From Pseudomonadota bacterium (lineage in GTDB: Bacteria > Pseudomonadota > Gammaproteobacteria > Xanthomonadales > Rhodanobacteraceae): DNA of 8,075 nucleotides. The translations under genes were made by a program, and so were the position numbers. Numbering within the stretch: the first letter of the stretch is position 1; every line of letters begins with the position of its first letter. The stretch is taken from NCBI GenBank assembly GCA_021787175.1, contig JAJYMF010000183.1, positions 1-8,075 of the forward strand. Direction: 5' to 3'. Under the pieces are notes generated by a model. It saw only the letters and a program-made list of their open reading frames with translations. It searched no databases and was not told the DNA's origin. Shown here one piece after another: positions 1 to 5,401 of the stretch.

Positions 1-92
1 ACCGGTTCCAGATGCGGCTGCCAGCGCGCCAGTTCGGCTTCGGGAAGCGCCGCAAGCAGCTTGTTTTGCCGCGGTTCGAAAACAGAGGTCAT
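1..92 (-). CDS. Crp/Fnr-family transcriptional regulator, N-terminal fragment (runs off left edge)
   Basis: Reading the minus strand from an ATG at 92-90 gives 30 residues that begin MTSVFEPRQNKLLAALPE and continue to the window edge with no stop. The pattern (Q/N-x-LLAALP, then an acidic/basic helix, then W-x-P-H-L-E-P) is typical of the start of short Crp/Fnr-family regulators, just before the cyclic-nucleotide-binding-like beta roll. That recognition rests on family knowledge; neither the beta roll nor the helix-turn-helix is in the window. An AAGGT on the minus strand (plus 97-101) is a modest ribosome binding site. The four-cysteine cluster of true FNR proteins is absent from these 30 residues, so it is probably not an oxygen-sensing FNR. 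The gene points away from everything else in the window. Confidence 0.7.
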   Translation of the reverse strand, partial: MTSVFEPRQNKLLAALPEAELARWQPHLEP

Positions 93-292
93 GCGCACCT
101 TCGAGGTTGGAGGTCGCCGCGGATCGACCACGGAGCACGGGATCTGCTCGATTCTCACCAAGCAGCCGGTTCTTGCTATTGGCGTCAGCAACGGCGCACC
201 CGGATACAGACGCGCCCTGGGTCCACTCATCTGAGCAACGACGCCCCCCTCTCGACGAGCTTCAGCGGCCAGCACCCTACGCGGGGTGCAGA

Positions 293-325
293 GATCCCAT
301 CTGTGCGGTATAGCACATAGGGATC
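293..325. repeat. Imperfect inverted repeat / hairpin
   Basis: GATCCC (293-298) pairs with GGGATC (320-325), and TGTGC (302-306) pairs with GCACA (313-317), around the loop GGTATA. A short internal asymmetry (299-301 against 318-319) separates the two helices. No T-run follows on either strand, so it is a poor intrinsic terminator. It could be an operator or an RNA stem. Function unknown. Confidence 0.4.
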
Positions 326-481
326 GACGATCCTCGGGAAGTTCCGACGAGGCGGCATGTCACCGCTGGCCATCCCCTGCCTGCCGGCAGTCGCTGAAAA
401 CGGGCTCGTCGGATATCTGATGTGCCCGGCGCAAACTTGCAATGTACGACAGCGCACAGACGCGCAATCCACACCGCAGCC

Positions 482-500
482 ATCTTGTCGGCGACAAGAT
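482..500. repeat. Perfect palindrome with 8-base arms
   Basis: ATCTTGTC (482-489) and GACAAGAT (493-500) are exact reverse complements separated by GGC. The compact symmetry resembles a dimeric regulator site as much as an RNA hairpin. No gene starts nearby, and no protein can be assigned to it. Confidence 0.45.
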
Positions 501-573
501 CGCATCGAAACCGATCACCGCTTCACGAGGAGACTTGTGACTCCATCAGAGACTCCGCATTCCATTGCTTGAC

Positions 574-749
574 GTGCTGCAGCACACGGTCTGTCCACTC
601 GCCGCGGGACAGACGACGCAGAGTGAGGGGCACAAGCCCCGAACGCCCGTGCACGGATGCACGGCCGGGCTTTCCGCGACGCGGTATCGATGCGGAAGGT
701 GCGCCGGACTCGGCGCGTCGGAGCAAGGCCAGGAAGGCCTTGTTCCGAC
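574..749. other. Cluster of adjacent hairpins, possible structured RNA
   Basis: Six self-complementary elements lie end to end. GTGCTGCAGCAC is a perfect palindrome (574-585). GTCTGTCC pairs with GGACAGAC (589-596 with 607-614). GGGGC pairs with GCCCC (627-631 with 636-640). GCCCGTGCA pairs with TGCACG plus GGGC across a small bulge (645-653 with 658-670) and is followed by TTT. GCGCCG pairs with CGGCGC around GACT (701-716). Directly abutting that is a 14-pair stem with one G-T wobble and a 5-base loop (717-730 with 736-749). Such density in non-coding DNA suggests a folded RNA or a repeat element. It does not match RNase P RNA, tmRNA or SRP RNA as I know them. The strand is undecided because the stems are symmetric. 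Confidence 0.35.
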
Positions 750-919
750 CTTTGCCGGCAGGCCCGTGAAAATGCGGGTGGCTTCCCCAAGAAACAGGGG
801 CCGCACACTGGCCTGATCGCGGCAGCGTTGGTGGATGCCCTGGTCGCGTGCAATCGTTTGCTGCTGCGCGCGCCCGCCGATCTGCGAGGCAGGCACCTTC
901 AGGCACATACGCGCGTCTC

Positions 920-937
920 CATTGATGTGAATCAATG
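920..937. promoter_or_regulatory. FNR/Anr-type operator palindrome
   Basis: TTGAT-GTGA-ATCAA (922-935) is an exact match to the FNR/Anr consensus TTGAT-N4-ATCAA, and the symmetry extends one more pair on each side (C920 with G937 and A921 with T936). The nearest rightward gene is L36, whose start is about 137 bases away. No clear -10 lies at class II spacing in either direction, so the controlled transcript is unknown. A non-coding RNA in the gene-poor stretch is one possibility. Confidence 0.5.
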
Positions 938-1006
938 ACTTATCGTGATCGCCCCCGATGCCGAAGCAGGCGCCGATGCGGTATCTGCAGGAATTTGCCT
1001 CCCCGC

Positions 1007-1036
1007 TTGCCTCGCCTGCCGCCCAGTCGATACACT
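1007..1036 (+). promoter_or_regulatory. Candidate promoter for rpmJ
   Basis: TTGCCT (1007-1012) and TACACT (1031-1036) are separated by 18 bases and would give a transcript starting near 1043, about 30 bases before the L36 start. Each hexamer departs from the sigma-70 consensus at two positions, so this is only a candidate. Confidence 0.25.
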
Positions 1037-1073
1037 TGCACGCTTTGATGATCCGATTTCACAGGAGTTGGCC

Positions 1074-1199
1074 GTGAAGGTGCTGTCCTCGCTCAAGTCC
1101 GCCAAGCAGCGGCATCGCGACTGCAAGATCGTGCGTCGTCGCGGCAAGGTGTTCGTGATCTGCAAGAGCAATCCGCGGTTCAAGGCGCGCCAGCGCTGA
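1074..1199 (+). CDS. rpmJ: 50S ribosomal protein L36, 41-residue zinc-ligand-poor form
   Basis: The gene encodes the smallest protein of the large ribosomal subunit, which binds 23S rRNA. It starts at GTG 1074, six bases after CAGGAG (1062-1067). The frame stays open further upstream, but this start gives exactly the 41-residue length and the [11 protein letters not shown] start of the alternative L36 form (YkgO type). The core [21 protein letters not shown] is diagnostic. Canonical 38-residue L36 binds zinc with three Cys and one His. Here only C17 and C30 remain, while the other two ligand positions are H14 and F36, so a normal zinc ribbon is unlikely. From memory, this form is the usual one in Xanthomonadales. 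It stands alone, away from the ribosomal protein operons, and has its own terminator. Confidence 0.93.
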   Translation: MKVLSSLKSAKQRHRDCKIVRRRGKVFVICKSNPRFKARQR

Positions 1200-1234
1200 A
1201 GCCCGACTCGTGAGCGCCCATCGGGCGCCGGGTG

Positions 1235-1268
1235 GACAAGGGGCCGCTGACGCGGCCCCTTGTCGTTT
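1235..1268 (+). terminator. Intrinsic terminator after rpmJ
   Basis: A perfect 13-pair GC-rich stem (1235-1247 with 1252-1264) closes on the 4-base loop TGAC and is followed by GTTT. It lies 35 bases after the rpmJ stop. A smaller hairpin (GCGCCC-ATC-GGGCGC, 1214-1228) sits between the two. The T-tract is short, but the stem is strong. Confidence 0.8.
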
Positions 1269-1384
1269 GCGCGCGCGCCGCAGTTGCCACCGCCGCGGCG
1301 GCGACGGGCGCGGCATCCATATCCATTCTGCGGCACGGGCCACGCGACGCCGGTGCGCGCGTGGCAGCCGGGCCGCGCTTCTGC

Positions 1385-1390
1385 TAAAAC
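1385..1390 (+). promoter_or_regulatory. Candidate -10 element for the agu-containing operon
   Basis: TAAAAC preceded by TG one base upstream (TGCTAAAAC from 1382) resembles an extended -10 element. It lies 41 bases before the ATG at 1432 and after the rpmJ terminator, which is where a promoter for the next operon would be expected. No -35 hexamer is evident at the right distance. Confidence 0.3.
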
Positions 1391-1431
1391 GCAGCGGTCG
1401 GCGCCACGGCGCCCACTTCGCGGAGATCGTC

Positions 1432-1755
1432 ATGAAACGCACGCTGCTTGCCGCCGCTGCAGTGTTTCTTGCGCTGGGGCTGTCCGCGCCGTCTCCCGCA
1501 CAGGCGGACACCTTGAAGATGCAGATACGGCGTGAACAGGGCCAATCGATGCCGACGCGCGGCATGAGCATGGCGCAGGTCGAAAAGCGGTTCGGCGCAC
1601 CTACCAGGAAACTGCCGACCCGCGGCGGCGGAAGCAAGTACCAGCCGCCGATCAATCGCTGGGTGTATCCGGGCTACGTGGTGTATTTCGAGCGCAGCAC
1701 GGTGATCCATTCGGTGCTCGATGCGCCGCGCGGCGAAAAGCCTTACGCGCCCTGA
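1432..1755 (+). CDS. Small exported protein, BamE/SmpA-like fold
   Basis: The product has 107 residues. The ATG at 1432 follows GGAGA (1422-1426) by 5 bases. Residues 1-25 form a classic signal peptide: a KR start, a run of Ala, Leu and Val, and cleavage after AQA. No lipobox cysteine is present, so the mature protein (about 82 residues) is probably periplasmic and soluble rather than a lipoprotein. Residues 44-57 (GMSMAQVEKRFGAP) match the helix-then-GxP signature of BamE/SmpA-type domains, and residues 76-95 (RWVYPGYVVYFERSTVIHSV) look like the following beta strands. Molecular function is not known. Only 3 bases separate it from aguA, which implies co-transcription, although a periplasmic protein has no obvious part in putrescine synthesis. 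I recall similar proteins in Xanthomonas annotated only as hypothetical. Confidence 0.8.
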   Translation: MKRTLLAAAAVFLALGLSAPSPAQADTLKMQIRREQGQSMPTRGMSMAQVEKRFGAPTRKLPTRGGGSKYQPPINRWVYPGYVVYFERSTVIHSVLDAPRGEKPYAP

Positions 1756-1758
1756 CCG

Positions 1759-2799
1759 ATGATCCGCAATGCTTTCAGGCTGCCTGCCGAGTGGGAACCG
1801 CAGGACGGGATTCTCGTGGCCTGGCCGCATGCGGGGACCGACTGGGCGCCGCAGCTGCGCGAGGTCGAGGCGACCTATGTCGCCTTGATCGTCGCCATCG
1901 CGCGCTTCGAGCGCGCCGTCATTTGCGTGGCCGATCCTGATTTGCGTCGGCGAGCCCAGCAGTTGTTGACCGCTGCGGGGGCGCCGTCGGCGCGGCTGCA
2001 ATTCGTCGAGCTGGCTTACGATGATACCTGGCTGCGCGACTCCGGGCCGATCACCCTGGTCGCAGAGGGACGCGGGCGTTTCCGGCTCAACGATTTCCGC
2101 TTCACCGGCTGGGGCGGCAAGTACGGCGCCGAACGCGACGACGCGCTGGTTGCGGGGCTGCAGCACACGGGCCTGTTCGGAGCAGCCGAGCATTGGCGCA
2201 TCGACTTCGCTCTCGAAGGCGGCGCCGTCGAGTCGGATGGCCGCGGCACGCTGCTGACCACGTGGCGCTGCCTGCATCAGCGGCATCCGGATAAGGATCG
2301 TGCCGCGATCGAACTCCGACTGCGGCAGACCCTCAACGCGACGCGCGTGCTGTGGCTCGATCACGGCTATCTCGAAGGCGACGATACCGACGCGCATATC
2401 GATACCCTCGCCCGCTTCGCGCCCGACGGCTCGATCGTGTACCAGGCCTGCGATGTCGTCGCGGACCCGCACCACGCCGAACTGGCGCGCATGCGCGACG
2501 AGCTGGCCGCATTGCGCGATATCCAGGGTCGCTCCTACCCGCTGCGCGCCCTGCCCTGGGCGCAGCCCATCCGCGAGGGCAGCCGTCGCCTGGCGGCGTC
2601 CTACGCCAATTATCTCGTCGTCAACGGCGGCGTACTGGTGCCGGCCTACGGCGACCCCGCGGACGCGACTGCCGCCGCGATCATCGGCGACGCGCATCCG
2701 GGACGCGAGATCATGCAAGTGCCCTGCCGGCCGCTGATCGGGCAGAACGGCAGCCTGCACTGCGTCACCATGCAGCTGCCGCGCGGCGTGCTGGCCTGA
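1759..2799 (+). CDS. aguA: Agmatine deiminase
   Basis: The enzyme hydrolyses agmatine to N-carbamoylputrescine and ammonia, the first step of the AguA-AguB route from arginine-derived agmatine to putrescine. It acts in the cytoplasm. At 346 residues it is near the usual size for the family (peptidyl-arginine deiminase fold, guanidine-modifying superfamily). Visible motifs in order are PAEWEPQDGILVAWP (9-23), DDTWLRDSGP (88-97), EGGAVESDG (153-161), DAHID with catalytic His 213, and NGSLHC with nucleophile Cys 335 near the C terminus. All key residues are present, so it should be active. The ribosome binding site is weak. The ATG lies 3 bases after the preceding stop, so translation may be coupled. 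aguB follows 45 bases later. Confidence 0.95.
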   Translation: MIRNAFRLPAEWEPQDGILVAWPHAGTDWAPQLREVEATYVALIVAIARFERAVICVADPDLRRRAQQLLTAAGAPSARLQFVELAYDDTWLRDSGPITLVAEGRGRFRLNDFRFTGWGGKYGAERDDALVAGLQHTGLFGAAEHWRIDFALEGGAVESDGRGTLLTTWRCLHQRHPDKDRAAIELRLRQTLNATRVLWLDHGYLEGDDTDAHIDTLARFAPDGSIVYQACDVVADPHHAELARMRDELAALRDIQGRSYPLRALPWAQPIREGSRRLAASYANYLVVNGGVLVPAYGDPADATAAAIIGDAHPGREIMQVPCRPLIGQNGSLHCVTMQLPRGVLA

Positions 2800-2812
2800 C
2801 GCCATCCGGCGT

Positions 2813-2818
2813 TATGAT
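2813..2818 (+). promoter_or_regulatory. Possible internal -10 element before aguB
   Basis: TATGAT is close to consensus and lies 26 bases before the aguB start, in the only sizeable gap of the cluster. No -35 hexamer is seen at 16-18 bases, so an internal promoter is only a possibility. Confidence 0.2.
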
Positions 2819-2844
2819 GCGGGATTGTCCGGAACCTACCGATC

Positions 2845-3732
2845 ATGCAACGCACGACGCTGAAAGTGGCGCTGCTGCAGGAACGCGAGCGCGGCAGCCG
2901 CGAATCCGATCTCGATGCGATCGAGACCGGCATGCGCGCCGCGGCCGCGGCCGGCGCCGAGCTCGTGCTGCTGCAGGAGTTGCACAACGGCCCCTATTTC
3001 TGCCAGCACGAAGATGTCGCCGAGTTCGATCGCGCCGAGCCCATTCCGGGCCCGACCACCGCACGCATCGGCGAGCTGGCCGAGGCGTTGCGCCTGGTGG
3101 TCGTGGCGTCGCTGTTCGAACGTCGCGCCGCGGGTCTCTATCACAACACCGCAGTGGTCTTCGATCGTTCGCGCGCGATCGCCGGCCGCTATCGCAAGAT
3201 GCACATTCCCGACGACCCGGCGTTCTACGAGAAGTTCTATTTCACGCCTGGCGATCTCGGTTTCCAGCCGATCGCCACCTCGGTGGGCAAACTGGGCGTG
3301 CTGGTGTGCTGGGACCAGTGGTACCCGGAGGCGGCGCGGCTGATGTCTCTGGCCGGCGCCGATCTGCTGCTGTATCCGACCGCGATCGGCTGGGATCCGG
3401 CCGATGCCGCCGAGGAAAAGCAGCGTCAGCGCGAGGCCTGGATCACGGTGCAGCGCGGGCATGCGATCGCCAACGGTCTGCCGCTGCTGACCTGCAATCG
3501 CACCGGCTTCGAGCCGGCGCCCGTGACCGGTCGCGGCATCGCCTTCTGGGGTTCCAGCTTCGTCTCCGGACCGCAGGGCGAGCTGCTGGCGCAGGCCGGC
3601 ACCGATAAGCCCGAGCTGCTTCTGGCCGAGATCGACCTCGGCCGCAGCGAGCAGGTGCGGCGCATCTGGCCGTTCCTGCGCGATCGCCGCATCGACGCCT
3701 ACGGTGATCTGCTCAAGCGCTACAGCGACTGA
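2845..3732 (+). CDS. aguB: N-carbamoylputrescine amidase
   Basis: This nitrilase-superfamily hydrolase converts N-carbamoylputrescine to putrescine, CO2 and ammonia, completing the route begun by AguA. It has 295 residues, the normal length for the family. The Glu-Lys-Cys triad is visible: E45 in LLQELHNGPYF, K118 in YRKMHIPDDP, and C155 in GVLVCWDQWYPEAAR. The last motif is characteristic of this enzyme as opposed to other nitrilases. YPTAIGW (177-183), RGHAIANGLPL (204-214) and GSSFVSGPQGE (236-246) are further expected blocks. The start chosen gives the standard N terminus (beta strand LKVALLQ). The Shine-Dalgarno signal is poor. Adjacency to aguA makes the assignment very secure. Confidence 0.96.
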   Translation: MQRTTLKVALLQERERGSRESDLDAIETGMRAAAAAGAELVLLQELHNGPYFCQHEDVAEFDRAEPIPGPTTARIGELAEALRLVVVASLFERRAAGLYHNTAVVFDRSRAIAGRYRKMHIPDDPAFYEKFYFTPGDLGFQPIATSVGKLGVLVCWDQWYPEAARLMSLAGADLLLYPTAIGWDPADAAEEKQRQREAWITVQRGHAIANGLPLLTCNRTGFEPAPVTGRGIAFWGSSFVSGPQGELLAQAGTDKPELLLAEIDLGRSEQVRRIWPFLRDRRIDAYGDLLKRYSD

Positions 3733-3795
3733 ACCTTGCGCGCTGCGGCGCGCGGCCCCATCCCGTCGAGCCCCCTTCGTGATCCCTCTCTCCGC

Positions 3796-5019
3796 TTGAA
3801 CAGTCCCGCGATCGTCTTGCCTGCAGACCCCCTCGCCGACCAGCCGGTGCAGCGCGTCGAGCGCTGGGGCACCGAATTCGTGCTGCTGGGGACCGCGCAC
3901 GTCTCGCGCGCCAGCGTCGAGGCGGTGCGCGCGATGCTGGAGCGCGAGGCGTTCGATGCCGTCGCGATCGAACTGTGCGAAAGCCGCGTGCACGGCATGC
4001 GCGATCCCGACGCGCTGGGGCGCATGGACCTGTTCCAGGTGATCCGTCAGGGCAAGGCCGGCATGGTCGCGGCCAGCCTCGCCCTGGCCTCGTTCCAGCG
4101 CCGTCTCGCCGAGCGTTTCGGCGTCGAACCTGGTGCCGAGATGAAGGCCGCGATGGAGGGCGCCGACACGCGCGGATTGCCGCTGTGGCTGGTCGATCGC
4201 GACGTCGGCGTGACTCTCAAGCGCGCCTGGCGCGGCGTGGGCCTGCGCGAACGCTTCGCCGTGCTCGGCAGCCTGGCCGCCAGTCTGTTCGAGGGCGACG
4301 ACGTAGCCGAGAGCGAGGTCGAGAAGCTCAAGCAGGGCGATCTGCTGGAGGACGCCTTTCGCGAATTCGCGCGCGATTCGGCACCGCTGTTTCACAGCCT
4401 GATCGAGGAACGCGACGCCTACATGGCGGCACGGCTGCAGCAGGAGGCACGCTATGCGCCGGCGGTGCGGCGGGTACTGGTGGTGATCGGTGCCGGCCAC
4501 CTGCACGGCCTCGCCGAGCGGCTGGCCGGTGGCAGCGATGATCCCGACGCGGCGATGGCGACGCTGCAGCGCGTTCCACCGGCGGCGCGCTGGCCGAAAT
4601 GGCTGGCCGTGGGCCTGGTGCTGGCGGTGTTCGCGCTGATCGCATTTGCCTTCCATCGCAACGCCGCGCTCGGCACCGCGGCCCTGCGCGACTGGATCCT
4701 GTTCACCGGCGGCTTCGCCGCGCTGGGCGCCGTGCTGGCCGGCGGGCACCCGCTGAGCGTTCTGGCCGCCTTCGTCAGCGCGCCGCTGAAACCGTTCCGT
4801 CCCGGCGTGCCGTCGGGCGCCTTCGCCGGCATGGCCGAGGTGCTGGTGCGGCGCCCGCGCGTCGCCGACTTCGAGGCGCTCAAGCATCAGCTCGCGCACT
4901 GGACCGGCTGGTGGCGCAATCGCGTCGCGCGCACCCTGCTGGTGTTCATGCTGGTCAATCTGGGCACCATCGCCGGCGAGTACTTGGCCGGCTATCACAT
5001 CCTCAAGGCCGTGCTGTGA
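3796..5019 (+). CDS. TraB/PrgY-family membrane protein
   Basis: The protein has about 407 residues, with an N-terminal TraB domain and a C-terminal membrane part. From the chosen start, residues 26-35 (TEFVLLGTAH) continue into HVS, the GTAHVS block that opens the domain. AIELCESR (57-64) and a late VVIGAGHLHGLAERL (229-243) are the other conserved blocks, with the Gly-x-x-His and Glu features of the TraB/GumN group. Hydrophobic helices follow at about 269-286, 299-332 and 380-398. The name comes from enterococcal pheromone shutdown proteins; a metalloprotease-like role has been proposed for the fold, but the bacterial substrate is unknown. No ATG start exists. TTG 3796 is chosen because it gives an N terminus (LNSPAIVLPADPLADQP) like that of relatives I remember. 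TTG 3736, TTG 3817 and GTG 3847 are alternatives, and none has a good ribosome binding site. It probably shares a transcript with aguB. Confidence 0.8.
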   Translation: MNSPAIVLPADPLADQPVQRVERWGTEFVLLGTAHVSRASVEAVRAMLEREAFDAVAIELCESRVHGMRDPDALGRMDLFQVIRQGKAGMVAASLALASFQRRLAERFGVEPGAEMKAAMEGADTRGLPLWLVDRDVGVTLKRAWRGVGLRERFAVLGSLAASLFEGDDVAESEVEKLKQGDLLEDAFREFARDSAPLFHSLIEERDAYMAARLQQEARYAPAVRRVLVVIGAGHLHGLAERLAGGSDDPDAAMATLQRVPPAARWPKWLAVGLVLAVFALIAFAFHRNAALGTAALRDWILFTGGFAALGAVLAGGHPLSVLAAFVSAPLKPFRPGVPSGAFAGMAEVLVRRPRVADFEALKHQLAHWTGWWRNRVARTLLVFMLVNLGTIAGEYLAGYHILKAVL

Positions 5020-5026
5020 GACGCGC

Positions 5027-5248
5027 ATGAGGCTCGCGCGCTGGATGTTTCCGCCGGATTGGGCGCATCGCGATGCCGCGGTGCGCCTGCGCGCGGCTCT
5101 CGGCGAGGTCCGGCGCGAAAGCGACGACGACCGACTGCAGCGCCTGCTGCACACCGGGTGTACGGGTTGCGCGGCCGGCGATGCCGCGCAGCGTGCCCGC
5201 TTTGCCCGCGCCTTCGCGCCGCTGCGCGAGCGCGCGCAGCGGACCTAG
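5027..5248 (+). CDS. Hypothetical 73-residue protein with a CxxC motif
   Basis: A small basic, Arg/Ala-rich soluble protein, starting 7 bases after the TraB-family stop. GC at third codon positions is high and like that of the neighbours, which favours real coding. The one distinctive feature is CTGC (45-48) in LHTGCTGCAAGD, a possible metal-binding or redox pair. It has no signal peptide or membrane helix. The ribosome binding site is weak, so translation may depend on coupling to the upstream gene. I do not recognise the family. Confidence 0.55.
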   Translation: MRLARWMFPPDWAHRDAAVRLRAALGEVRRESDDDRLQRLLHTGCTGCAAGDAAQRARFARAFAPLRERAQRT

Positions 5249-5257
5249 GTACTCGTC

Positions 5258-5272
5258 GCGCCGCGGCGGCGC
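5258..5272 (+). terminator. Weak hairpin at the end of the agu/TraB cluster
   Basis: GCGCCG and CGGCGC pair around CGG, 10 bases after the stop of the 73-residue gene. No T-run follows, so it is at best a weak terminator, or a chance GC palindrome. Confidence 0.2.
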
Positions 5273-5315
5273 TCGATGGCGTTGACGCCGACGGCAAATT
5301 CCTTCCCGACGAACG

Positions 5316-5329
5316 GTAGTTGTGACTAC
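5316..5329. promoter_or_regulatory. Possible auxiliary operator next to the -35
   Basis: GTAGT-TGTG-ACTAC is an inverted repeat with 5-base arms, ending one base before the TTGACA hexamer. Its TAGTT and ACTAC halves recur in the centre of the main palindrome (5347-5370), there one to two bases closer together. It lacks the outer GGTG and CACC arms, so any binding would be weaker or of a different kind. Confidence 0.35.
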
Positions 5330-5357
5330 TTGACAGTAATAAATATGGTGTTATAGT
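5330..5357 (+). promoter_or_regulatory. Sigma-70 promoter of the GntR/ABC operon
   Basis: TTGACA (5330-5335, exact -35 consensus) and TATAGT (5352-5357) are 16 bases apart in an AT-rich island that contrasts sharply with the surrounding DNA. Transcription should start near 5364, inside the palindromic operator. This is the best promoter in the window, as expected for a promoter held down by a repressor. Confidence 0.8.
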
Positions 5358-5370
5358 TAACTACAACACC
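5347..5370. promoter_or_regulatory. Palindromic operator, likely for the YtrA-type GntR regulator
   Basis: This 24-base inverted repeat has outer arms GGTGTT and AACACC and a central TAGTTAACTA. Only one symmetric pair (A5353 with C5364) is mismatched. It covers the -10 hexamer and predicted start site, so an occupied site would block transcription. GGTG and CACC are exactly 16 bases apart, matching the GGTG-N16-CACC motif I recall for the YtrA regulator of Xanthomonas citri. The regulator encoded three genes downstream is the obvious ligand. Confidence 0.8.
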
Positions 5371-5401
5371 ACTTATCCAACGCGCCCTCAAGGAGGCCGC
5401 C

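Larger units (their letters stand above)
93..1073. other. Gene-poor stretch rich in inverted repeats
   Basis: No frame here gives a protein I can recognise. The open frames overlap on both strands, are rich in Arg, Ser, Pro and His, and mostly lack ribosome binding sites, as expected of non-coding high-GC DNA. The base composition is visibly more mixed than in the genes to the right. The stretch contains an imperfect hairpin (293-325), a 19-base palindrome (482-500), a run of adjacent hairpins (574-749) and an FNR-type palindrome (920-937), each listed separately. It could hold a small RNA gene, the control region of the leftward regulator, or the remains of a decayed gene. I see no tRNA or rRNA in it. 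Confidence 0.6.

Noticed and set aside
526..572. GAGGAG followed by GTG at 536 and an 11-codon frame, a possible leader peptide
   Set aside because: No attenuator structure follows a matching regulatory pattern, and no gene lies downstream for a leader to control.
645..673. Stem followed by TTT as an intrinsic terminator
   Set aside because: The stem has an internal bulge, the T-run is only three bases, and there is no upstream gene on that strand. It is kept only as part of the hairpin cluster.
523..906. Minus-strand open frame of 127 codons in the gene-poor stretch
   Set aside because: Parts look faintly protein-like (GKGRNKAFLALLRRAES), but it runs through the hairpin cluster, its third-position GC is lower than in the real genes, other frames of similar length overlap it, and no family is recognisable. 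A homology search with several species sharing the frame would reverse this.
1384..2805. Long open frame on the minus strand (473 codons)
   Set aside because: It is antisense to the BamE-like gene and aguA, with a low-complexity Arg/Gln/Ala composition, no recognisable motif and no ribosome binding site.
2352..3608. Plus-strand open frame spanning the aguA-aguB junction (418 codons)
   Set aside because: It is an out-of-frame shadow of two enzymes with all catalytic residues in place, and its product is almost only Arg, Ala, Gly and Pro.
2836..5154. Very long open frame on the minus strand (772 codons)
   Set aside because: It lies opposite aguB, the TraB-family gene and part of the 73-residue gene, all with strong family motifs or coding bias. 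Its translation is rich in Gln, His, Arg and Ala without domains, which is typical of the antisense of high-GC genes.
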